Shown here in pieces: positions 37,801 through 49,800 of a DNA stretch of 64,000 bases. The number at the start of each line of letters is the position of its first letter. Within the stretch, counting starts at the first letter, position 1. Under the pieces are notes generated by a model that had not been told where the DNA came from, did not search any database, and was given only the letters and a program-made list of their open reading frames with translations. Position numbers and translations under genes: made by a program. The DNA comes from Epiperipatus broadwayi (taxonomy: Eukaryota > Onychophora > Udeonychophora > Euonychophora > Peripatidae), in contig JAQFVV010000112.1 of the NCBI GenBank assembly GCA_028023455.1, forward strand, positions 2,480,001 to 2,544,000. Direction: 5' to 3'.

Positions 37801-40800
37801 AGGCCTTGAATAGTAAGATGCAGCAATAAATTGTATTAAGAGAGGGACAAGAAAAGGAAAACTATTATCAATAATGAAAAATGTGACCTTATAGTTTCAG
37901 TACCCTAATACCTAGTTATCAGAACCTGCCTTTAAATAAAGATGTAGCATATGTACATTATAAGCAGAGAAGAATGGCTCTAATAAAGAAAAACCTTAAA
38001 GATTAATGTCCCAGCATGTCTCTTTGATAAGCCAAATGCTATCTTTGTTCGAGTTCTACTTCTTTAATGGAATTGTGTCAGATATCTTTCATAGAGAAGC
38101 CTGTGGTGATTAAATACTTTGTAAATCCGATGCCTTCAATTATATAAGCTAATCTCAGTTTCTTTATCATTTAAATGTTAAATATGTACATATTTTATCC
38201 TTTTTTTTTTTTTTTAGCTAAATAAACTGTAAGATCAAATCTCATCTAATCCCAATCACTTAGAATTATTTAATACAAACAAAATTCAGATGCTCCCCCC
38301 CCCCCCCACATAAGCATAATCATAACTTGCATATAAACCGAATTTCAAATCTATAATATAGGTGGGGAATTTTTCCAGGCAGGTGAGGATTTCTCATTAT
38401 ATTCAGAATTATTTAAGACAACTGACCATTGTCCGCCTTCCAATCAATTGATAAAGGGGCATCTAGCTATACATAACTGGAAGATAGAAAGTACAAAAAT
38501 GATTTAGATTGATCAAATAAGCATCTGACTTCAAAATAACGCTGTGAACTTAATTCAGCGTTCGTCATCAGTAAAAATATTATAAATATACAAGTTGTGA
38601 ACCGAATAATTCATCTTTACCTTTATTAGTCATTAATAATAATGTAATATTTAATTAGGACTTGCAATATAAATGAAGAGATGCATTTATATTCCAAATC
38701 TTGATTAATTTCATGTATATTTAATTTTAAAAATATCTTTATTATAGTTATGAGATATATTATCCCAAATATCAGCAATTTCAATATCCAGAGTTTGTTA
38801 TCTGTGAACAATATATATATAAAATAGAAACAAATTAGAAATAACTTTTTTACTTTTCTATATTTTAATTGTTTTAATTACAATGCACACATATATATAT
38901 AATAACAATAAAAATAATAAATATAATACAGTCTTTGAATCCGCAGAAGTGCTTTCAGTTAAAGACTGTATATAATAGTCAATCATCGTTATATTTATTA
39001 TTTTTATTGTTATTATATTTTTTAATTAACGGACATTTTATTTGCAATGTATATATATATCTTAAAAATACATATAATCATTATTTTATTCTCTTTCTAC
39101 ATGTTTTACAATCTCTTGAGATTCAGTTTAAGATTTCAATTGTTATTTATTGTCATTCTTCAAGCAATACATCCAGTCCAGTTCCATTTTAGTTTCTTAA
39201 TTCTTTCAATGATGTTAATGATATGTATATGTTTGTTCTCTCACCCATGTGTATTTTGTTTACAATCTCTTCTTGCTATTCTTAACATACATTTTTTCAT
39301 ACTCTGTTCAGTGGTCTCACATCTTTACATTGCTCTTCTGTTTAGTGTCAATCAAGATCCATAAGCAACAATTGGTAAAACATATCTATTAAAAACCTTC
39401 CTTTTTAAATACGTAAGCATATTTTCTTTTACCCCATCCAAATTTGATTCTACGATTAATTTCATCCATTATGTTTCTATTTGTACAAGATGACCACCAT
39501 TTTCAAACTTTTGTAACAGATTCTCTTCAGTACTATCCATTTAATGCCAACTTGAAAACGAGCATCAACAATGAAAAATAGTTACTCTTACTGACTTTTA
39601 ATTTACGTTAAGCAGCAAACTACACCACTGTCTCTGTAAACATGAGTATACCGGAGCCAAAATGAGTTCTAAATTAATTTTTGACTATTGGCTGTCTTCA
39701 ATAGAAAGCACTGCCATTTGCATTAATCATTCGGAAGTCATCTTTTACTCATATTACAGTAGTCGCCCACTCCCTCCTGTCCATATCACTTGACTTTCAA
39801 GCCCTCATGTAGATATTAAAATTCACAAATAGCAATGAGTCCTATGTTTTCAGATGTCAATCGCATATATATATATAATATTATAAATCGATGTCTGTAT
39901 TTCTTCAAAATAATATACGCAAATTTATAAATAAATATTTAAAAATACAGTATTTAAAAGCTTATAAAAAATATATGTATAACCGTTACTTAGGAGCGCT
40001 TTCAACTAACTTGTAGCTTTGTCAACTATCGCTTTTAAAATGTCAGCTTTCCCATAATTCTATGATGTCAACTTTCCCATAATTCTGTGATCTTAATGTT
40101 TGCTGCTTGCCTATTAACCAAATGTTGCTTGTATTTACATATCAACATCGCCTCTTTAATTTTCCTTTTATTATTATTTCTTTCAGTTACCAATATTTTT
40201 ACGTTGTTATAATTAAAATCGAAACCATATATACATGATTTATTATGGTCATAAAAGACAGAAGCTGATAAATTATCATTATTTTTAAAATTTTGTTTTG
40301 TATTTTGAACCCTTTTAAATAACAATAAGTGTTCCTTTGTTCTTTTTTCCAATGTGCACCTCGATTCACCTATATATCCACGGCCACACCCACATGTCCA
40401 TTTGTAAATGATACAATTTTTATTTGTAAATAAAGTTTTATCCTTTGAATTGTTTATTAATTTATTTAATGTAGGTGGTGCATAAAATGCAATATCACAT
40501 ATTCCTTTATAAATTTTCTTAATGAAACTTGCCTGTTGATTTGAAATATATGGTATTGATATCCACAATTTTTTATCAGAAGAATTAACACTATTATTAT
40601 TTTTATATTTATAAGTAAAATTTTTAATAGTATAATAAACAGAATCATAATTGTATCCAACGTTTAACAATTCATTATAATAAATTTCAATATTTTTAGT
40701 TTTATCTGATGCATATTTACAAAGGTTATCATTTCTAAATAAAAAGGATTTCAAACCTGCCATTTTATGTGACATTGGTACTTTTGATTCATATGGAATA

Positions 40801-43800
40801 TATCCTCTTTTTGCTATTGGTTTAAGAGTCATATAGTAATCCAGTTTATCCTTGTTTCTGGTTATTTTGAGATCTAAAAATTGTATACTCATTAAATTTT
40901 CATCTGTTTTAATCCACTTTAAGCCCTTTATATTATTTAATTCCTTGAACAAATCATTAGGATAAAAATTTAATGAGTATACAATTTTTAGATCTCAAAA
41001 TAACCAGAAACAAGGATAAACTGAATTACTATATGACTCTTAAACCAATAGCAAAAAGAGGATATATTCCATATGAATCAAAAGTACCAATGTCACATAA
41101 AATGGCAGGTTTGAAATCCTTTTTATTTAGAAATGATAACCTTTGTAAATATGCATCAGATAAAACTAAAAATATTGAAACTTATTATAATGAATTGTTA
41201 AACGCTGGATACAATTATGATTCTGTTTATTATACTATTAAAAATTTTACTTATAAATATAAAAATAATAATAGTGTTAATTCTTCTGATAAAAAATTGT
41301 GGATATCAATACCATATATTTCAAATCAACAGGCAAGTTTCATTAAGAAAATTTATAAAGGAATATGTGATATTGCATTTTATGCACCACCTACATTAAA
41401 TAAATTAATAAACAATTCAAAGGATAAAACTTTATTTACAAATAAAAATTGTATCATTTACAAATGGACATGTGGGTGTGGCCGTGGATATATAGGTGAA
41501 TCGAGGTGCACATTGGAAAAAAGAACAAAGGAACACTTATTGTTATTTAAAAGGGTTCAAAATACAAAACAAAATTTTAAAAATAATGATAATTTATCAG
41601 CTTCTGTCTTTTATGACCATAATAAATCATGTATATATGGTTTCGATTTTAATTATAACAACGTAAAAATATTGGAAACTGAAAGAAATAATAATAAAAG
41701 GAAAATTAAAGAGGCGATGTTGATATGTAAATACAAGCAACATTTGGTTAATAGGCAAGCAGCAAACATTAAGATCACAGAATTATGGGAAAGTTGACAT
41801 CATAGAATTATGGGAAAGCTGACATTTTAAACGTGATAGTTGACAAAGCTACAAGTTAGTTGAAAGCGCTCCTAAGTGACGGTTATACATATATTATTTA
41901 TAAGCTTTTAAATACTATATTTTTAAATATTTATTTATAAATTTGCGTATATATATATAAGACTTTTACACAATATATATGCCTAAGTATAATTTAATTA
42001 AAATTTTATACACATTAAGAAATCAACAAAAATAATTTGAAAAAAAGAGAGCACCAAATATCACTGTAAATATAGAGTACTATATGTTTTTAACATATAC
42101 AGCAGACATTTTAACAAGTATATGCAGAATGCACATTTCAATTATAGACATTAAACCATCATTCTCTGTCTCTCAAAATAAATAAGTAAACAAAATTACT
42201 TTCGTAACTCCTTTTCCTATTCTTTTTTTTCTTTATGATGAAAACTGATGAATAGAAAAGATACAAAACCTAATTGATCATTAGATTTATACAATTCACA
42301 CAAATGATAACAGTAGTTACTTTGCACTGTTCATTAAAAAAGTAAAATTTCGTTTTTTTTATTCATTTCCAACTTTTTAAAAAATATTTTCTTCAAACCA
42401 AGGAATATTAAATTTGAAGGGTTTTAAGATCACAGATATTTGAAACACAATGCTTATTAGTCATCTTTATTTCTTCAGAAAACCAGAAGGTATCCTGTAA
42501 GATTAAGCTTTAATATTGATAAAATTTGATTTCACCCTTATTTTAGGATTTATTCTTATTTTAGGATTAAAGATCTATTATATATATTTATCTTACTATT
42601 ACTATTTTAACTATATATATATATAAAAACAGATTATCATGCATGCATATAATTATATATATTTATCTTACTATTACTATTTTAACTATATATATAAAAA
42701 CAGATTATCATGCATGCATATAATTACACATTTTTCCTTATTGACACTTTTTAAAAAATGATAAACAACAAAAAACTACCGTAATAACTTCATTACTCGC
42801 TTGTGGCTGAGAAGACTTATCATGGTTTAAGTCAACCTGTCTTTGCATCAATGAAAGCTTTTTTTCTTGCATCTTCAACTTGTGCCTCGCAATTAAATGA
42901 CCATGTTTTTCACGTTTATTTTTCATTACCTCATGAAGTGGTGAACTAGCAGTTGGTCCAACTTCAAAAATTGTCTAAATATTAAATAAAGATTTATGAG
43001 TTATTTTTTTATTTCAAATTTAATATACATAGAAGTTAGAAGATTAAAAATTTTATTAATAGAATGATAAAAAGTATAAAATGACTATTTATTTATAAAA
43101 CAAAACAATACTGTAATTATAATTAGTGATTAGATTTAATAAAAAAAAAAGTATATAGTAATTATTTCAAAAGGATGCATGCATATATACATATTATATA
43201 ATATAAAAACTATTTCTCAATGTTATAATTTAATTTACAAATAAAATTTAAAAAGCATAAAAATAAACCACACAATTTTTTAAAATATGGCACATTAACT
43301 GTCAGTTAAGACTCATAAAAAAGGACATTCAAAAGCAAAACAAAAAGAATAGAAGACTTATACAAGCAAATAAACACACTTTGTATACTATATATAGCAA
43401 GCATAGCCAAGATGTCGCCTGCAGTCTATTGATAGCCTGCAAGGGCTCTGAAAGTAGACAGTGAAGCTGTCGTGAACACTGACAAACTTGTGATAAATTC
43501 ATAGCTGATATGAATATAAAAAAAATAAATGTGCTTGTAGTTTCTAATTAGCGATTCTCAGCTTCAACTTACGATAATGTGAAAACCATACACACTACAC
43601 ATGCGTACTTTACATCATTTAATTCAGCAGCCACATTACTTTTAGACAATGCAAGTTTCATTTCTCTACATTAAAAAATAAAGATTTTATGATGATTTTT
43701 ATAAATACTTTTTTTTTCATTTTTGTTATTCTCATGGTTTAATGTTTACTGAGAAATTTATAGCAGAGAATAAAGGTGAATCAATGGATTCAAGCATTAT

Positions 43801-46800
43801 TCATGATTTTTCGTCATGGAGCTGACAAATAAAGCTTCTCTCATAATTTTTGCTAATGATTTCTTAAAAATAAAAGTAATTATGAAGTCTAAAAAAAAAA
43901 AAGAATTAATAAGTCATCTTTGCTCATAAATATAGAGATTATCTTTACCGCATGATCTTTTTTCTGATGAATTAGACTTTTGATAATTGAACATTATTAT
44001 TAGATTTTCAGTCACTCCTAAGCATTTTTTTTAGTTATTATTTTAGAGAAAAATAATTGAAAAAAAAATCATTTATGATATTCCTTTTATATGTTTTCTT
44101 GTCTAAATTTTAACAACAAAAAAAAAGTCAAATACTAAAAATAAAAATTGCAATAAAATTTAGACAATTAGATATATATATATGTGACCCCAGTTATATA
44201 TGTAAACATGACCATTGGATTGTAAACTTTAGAGCTGTGTATCAGATACATAGAGAAGTATAGTTGATAAAACTATTAAGAAATTTACCAGTTAAACCAC
44301 TAAATATCACATGATCACCATTTACCAATTATGGTTAACATTTAATAATGTCATTCAAAACCAATAAAGATATTTCAAATGATGGTTCTGTGGCAGATAG
44401 CTATTAGAAACTGGGTTCAAATTATGGACCTGTGCAGATAGCCATAATATCCATGTGTCACATATAGTTTTTCATAGATAAAAATACAACTTCTGATATC
44501 TGGTTACTCAAGTTGTGTTCTTAGTAGTTTCATATTACACCTAAACCTCACTTAGCGATATTTCACAATAGTGATCATCATCAATTTGTACCCACTACAT
44601 CGATTTACAATCGATTGATTATTCACTATAATGATTGAGGAAAAAAAATTTTTTAGAAATTTTTTTGGCAGCCATCTTGAATTTTGCGTCACTGATGACA
44701 TCAGAGAATAGGTATTTTAAAGTCATTTTACCTAAAAACAAAAGTACATTACTGTAATTCGTATACAGGTAATGACTTTGCTGAAATTGTATAGCACGTA
44801 CAATATTTTATTCATAAAACACAACGTTAATGCTGCATTCAGTATTTTGATTACAGAAGTATAAACTTAAAATATATATAATTAATAAATCTATAATACT
44901 ATATACCGTACATATAAGTGTTGAATGACTTTAGAAAAATTAAACTTTATTTAAATATACTGTACAGTACTTGGATTATTTAAATAAAGTTTAATTTTTC
45001 TAAAGACATTCAACACTTATATTAGATGATGAAATAGTCCAATATATAAATGCTGTACAATACAACTAAAATACCACCATCACAAACTTTCAGAATAACA
45101 CTAAATACGAATATTAAACTGTGTGTGTGTGATCCTTAATTACCGTATATTATTTTTAGAACATCTGGTTATTTATGTAAAAATAGTTAGTGATTTTGTA
45201 ACTTCATTAAAAATGTTGTTTACACCCAAATGGTTTCAAATCAAAAGAAAAACATTTTAAAACATGAATGTTGAATTAGAAAAAAGTTTAAAAAGAAAAA
45301 CAGATTGCATTTAAAATAAGTGTTAATGAATAATTTTTTTAATACGTACTTTATTCCTAAGTTAGTGTAATTTTTTAGCTTTAGGAACCGACCAATTTTT
45401 TTCCATAGACACCTATTATAAATACGTATTTTGTATATGATATTCTTGCTTAACAATGAGTTTTGGAGAACCAATTGCCATTGCTAAGGGGGATAAAGGT
45501 GTATTCCAAAAAGAAAGTACTGTGTCGCCTGTCTAGAAAGCATGGAAGTTTTGTTTATTGACTGGAGTACTGATTAGACACAAACCAGTGTTCAGAGAAA
45601 CTGCTTTGTTTAGTAACTGAAATAGGTAATGTACTCCACAAACTTCACCTCATTTATCTTTATTTAGGAGTGTTATCTGATATGCCAGTTTCTGCAACAT
45701 CTTTCTACATTGATGCTTTGACTTTGTGATCAGATAGGAGAAACGATAATGATATATCTAGTTTTATGGATTATCACTGTATTATACATCAGCACACCTT
45801 GTGTTCAAAAGTATTAAATTTAATCATGTTAAGAGTGTTGCCCTCAAAATTGTTAATAAAATAAGATCAAAAAGCTTGTCACGTCATCAATTCCGAGATT
45901 TGCTAAAGACATGTGAGAGTGAACATAATGAATTGTTATTACATACTGACATAAGGTGGTTAAGTTGAGCAAAATTTTTAATCAGATTCAGATAACTTCT
46001 ACCACAAATAAGATCATTTTTTGGAAACTAAAGAAGATTCATATCCAAAACTGAATGACAAAGAATGGTTTCTTGATCTCGCCTTTTTCTGTAAAATTAC
46101 AGAAAAACTAAATAATTTAAATGTAGAACTACAAGGAAAAGATAAAACAATAATAGTTATAATAAGCTCTTTGAAGTCATTCAAGGAAAAATTAAATATG
46201 TTTGTAATGCAACTGAAACGTTGTGAATTAAAATATTTCGAAATATGGCTGATGAGTCTAAAGATAGAAAGAATCTAATCTACAACAAATATGTTGAAAA
46301 TATAATACTCCTCATAAAAGAATGTGAAGGAAGATTCATAGACCTTGACAAACTTGAAGATATCGCTTTCAAATTAAGTGAATTTATACATATAGTTTTA
46401 GTGGGCCTGGAAAAAGAAATAGTGAATATTAAATGTGATATACATTTAAAATCAATGGCTACAAATAAGAGCTTCTGGACATTAATAAGCAAGGATAAAT
46501 ATCCAAATATTTGAAAAGTTGCTGCTTATTTCAATGCATTTTTTTGGTTCAACATACGAATCAGCATTTTCCTGTATGAATGTGATAAAAACTGAACATA
46601 GGTCATAGTTATCGGATCTACATTTGGAATTGTGTTTAAGAATCAATTTAAGTTCATATGAGACAAATTTTGACAAACTTGCCAAAACTATGCAATGCCA
46701 AGAGTCATTAAAATAATAGAAAAAATATTTTGTTTTTACTTTGTAATTTTTTTTGTTTGTAAAATTTGCATCTAATATATTTTAATAAAATTCTGAAACA

Positions 46801-49800
46801 ATAATTCTCTTCTTTTTTTCTCTATATTTTCTTGAATTGTTTTTAAAATTTAGGACCAGCTCTAGAAAATAATTATTTATAGGTAATTCAATAATTGTAA
46901 TTTAATAAATATTTTATAAAGCAACATGGACAAATTGTAATACTAAAGGGAGCTGAGATAATTTAATAATAGTGATAGTAAAATATCTTTGACAGTTTGT
47001 ATCTTATAAAAAAAAAAATTCATTAGTTGGTAAGTATCTTCTAAAAATGTCACCAATATTTGTATCTAAAAGTCTTTACAAAAAAAAAAAAAACAACACC
47101 AATTCATAAGTACATTCTAAACAAGCCAGGACTTCGAACTGTTTTTTTTTTTTCTAAGGCCAAAATGCTTTCCCGGTTTCCGGTTCAAAACCCTGAAAAA
47201 AAAACATAGTAACTCTCATATACACTTTCACCAAAAAAGTAGTCCCCAACATCTAAAAATTTGGCAACCCTTAATATATAGGAAAATTTTTTTAAAAATC
47301 TTAAACACATCAGATGATAGCACAGTAATAAACAATTCAAAGCAGAAAAGACTAACTTAAATTTCTTATGAACAATGGTGGAAAAAGCATATGGTAATAT
47401 TTCCATGATTATTTTGTTAGGTTTTAAGGATTTGTCTAAAACATATTAGGTCAATGGCTAAGATTAGTTTGAAAAACTATTAATTAGAATTAGTTCATTC
47501 AATATACTTGCAACTAGGATTTGAATCTGGGCTGAGTAAATATGAATATTTTTCCCACAGACTCAAGATTTTTCTTTCAGGTAGTGGTCTATAGCCAAAA
47601 TTAATTAACCAATATTGGTCAGTAATTGAGTATCTAGATATACTTAGCTAGAGGGGGGGGGGAATGCTCAAATCATCATTCTTCAATTGGCAAGCCTGGT
47701 AAGTATTGCCTTTTCTCCTCTATGAGGTGTTATTTGGGAAACCTTTCTCCTGCAGTGGGTTATTTAAAGACCATTTATGTTTTATCTACTCTATTTAGAA
47801 ATTTTGCTTTTTCAATGTCTTAGCAATTACAGGATTGTAAACCTGATTATTTTCTGACAAGCTTTTTAAATATTTTATGAATGAATGACTGCATTTAACC
47901 ATCCTCTATTACTTCATTTAACTAAGAGATGATATTATATAATAGCTAAATTGTGAACTATGACAATACAAAGCTCATAATTCCAGTTTCAGGAGAACTC
48001 CATCAGCTGTTGCAAATCTTATATCATTAATCACATATCAGAATAGGTTTGAACATTATAAGTATATTTCAGTTTTTAACTATACATATTTTTTTTATTA
48101 TACATTTAAAACTAAAATTTGAAGTGATTCATTACTTGTCTAAAAAAATATGCAGAATATTACAATAACAACAGGCTGCAAATATAGCGAATAATTTTAA
48201 ATTAAAACAAAATCAGAGAATGATCTGGATTTGATATTAATAAATATAAAGAATCCCAGAAAATAACACATATTTTTTCATGAATAGCTTGAAATCTAAA
48301 ATTTTTAAATCACACAAGTAGATATCTTTTACTAGCTGAAGAGTTATTAACAGAAAAATTTAAAAATCATGTACAAAAATTATTAAGATGCTTATCATAT
48401 ATAAATAGAGCAAGTTGTATATAGTACATTAATAAAGATGTTGAGTATATGATAACTCATTATAATTCTTAAATAAAAAATAAAGAGAAAACACCATTTC
48501 ATTGATCTGTAAAACACACATTAATCCAGAGTTTTCACATACTTCAAGAACAGTTTTCTCAAACTACTCCAGTCATTTTCTATAAGCTTGAATAATCAAT
48601 GAATCTAGATGGTAGTGGCTTTTGGGGAAGGGTAAAGAAAATTGCACATGCAAGTGTATGTTAAAAATAAGCTGAGAAAATGTGATATATTATTTGCAAC
48701 GGGGGATTTTAGAGTTGCTGCTTTTGCAAATTTTCATTACAAATCCATTTATACATTAAAAACAAATATAAACAAGAAAATATGCAAAATAACAAGGCAT
48801 GCCCATCATACTACTTTATCTACTATGAGAATCTTAAATATTTTTTAATAAAATGAAAGAAATAATTGTGTATAACAGTTAGATATTTCAGATTTTAATA
48901 CAGCTGACAAATCTGTGTTTTAACTGAAGAAACAAGTGTCACATGAACACTGGGATTGCTTCTCTTACCCTATTATAGCTAATGGTAATGTTTTATTTAA
49001 GTATTATATTATATATTACATTTGATATTAGTAAAATTTCAAACATATTAATTCGTACCATATTATAAAATAATCCTTAAATCGTGTGCATATTTCCATT
49101 ATTTTTACTATAATAATCCTTTCCGATTCAATATGTCCACCCTTTCCACCAACCTATTAGAGCAAAAAATACTTTTGAGTGTTGTCTGTTTTGTACTAAT
49201 TTTTTTGAAGATCTAATATGGCAACTAAAATCACAGGAAATCAAAAATGTTTTAATATAAAATTACATTTACAGTCTTGACTTGCTCTATTTTTTTCTAC
49301 TGAGCTTCATGCTTCAATAAATTTGAAAAATTAATTTTTCCCCATGCAATAAAACCATAATGTTAAATTAACATTTATTTTCTTTTTTTTAATAACAGAC
49401 TTTATATAGTAAAATTTTCAATGTAGTAGCTTTATGATATACATTTCATATTTTTTGCAATGAAAAATTTGAAAATATTAGGTTTTTGATATTATTATAT
49501 ATTGCGATATCTACATATAATATAGTCTCGCATGTATATATATTATTGATCCTCAATAATAATAATAAAGAAAAAAGGGTTTCGTTAAAAGAAATAGAAA
49601 ACCAATAAAAAAAAAAAGAAGTTACTCAGTTTTAATATGTAATTATTCAAAACTATGTGAAAGTCGTGAAAGGGTTAAAATGAAAAAAAAAAAAAGTTAG
49701 TTAAAAGGATTCTAAAAACTTATTTTAAAAGAAATTAGAAAAAACTAAATAAAGATTGAAGATTAGAAAGGAAAGGGGAGGGGTGTATAATGAACGCGTC

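Larger units (their letters stand above)
39913..41952. repeat. 2 kb palindrome made of two head-to-head PLE copies
   Basis: The left arm (39913-40900, minus) and right arm (40965-41952, plus) are nearly identical inverted copies of about 988 bases. They are separated by 64 bases that belong only to the left copy. Each arm holds the C-terminal PLE coding part, a ~25-base tandem duplication (agaattatgggaaag..tgaca) and a 3' tail with gaaagcgctcctaagt. Small differences (for example gtaacgg against gtgacgg near the ends) show that the arms have diverged slightly. Confidence 0.92.

Noticed and set aside
43390-43660. Slightly GC-richer intron stretch with gtcgcctgcagtc and other words
   Set aside because: Could be an old SINE or LINE piece, but no A/B box, protein motif or second copy in the window was found.
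44180-44480. Possible tRNA-like or terminal-repeat element (gggttcaaattatgg, tatgtgacc ... gtcacata)
   Set aside because: Only one B-box-like word and an 8-base inverted pair; too little in DNA this AT-rich.
48642-48848. 68-codon plus-strand frame starting MHMQVYVKNKLRKCDILF
   Set aside because: No splice or family support; composition fits chance translation of AT-rich DNA.
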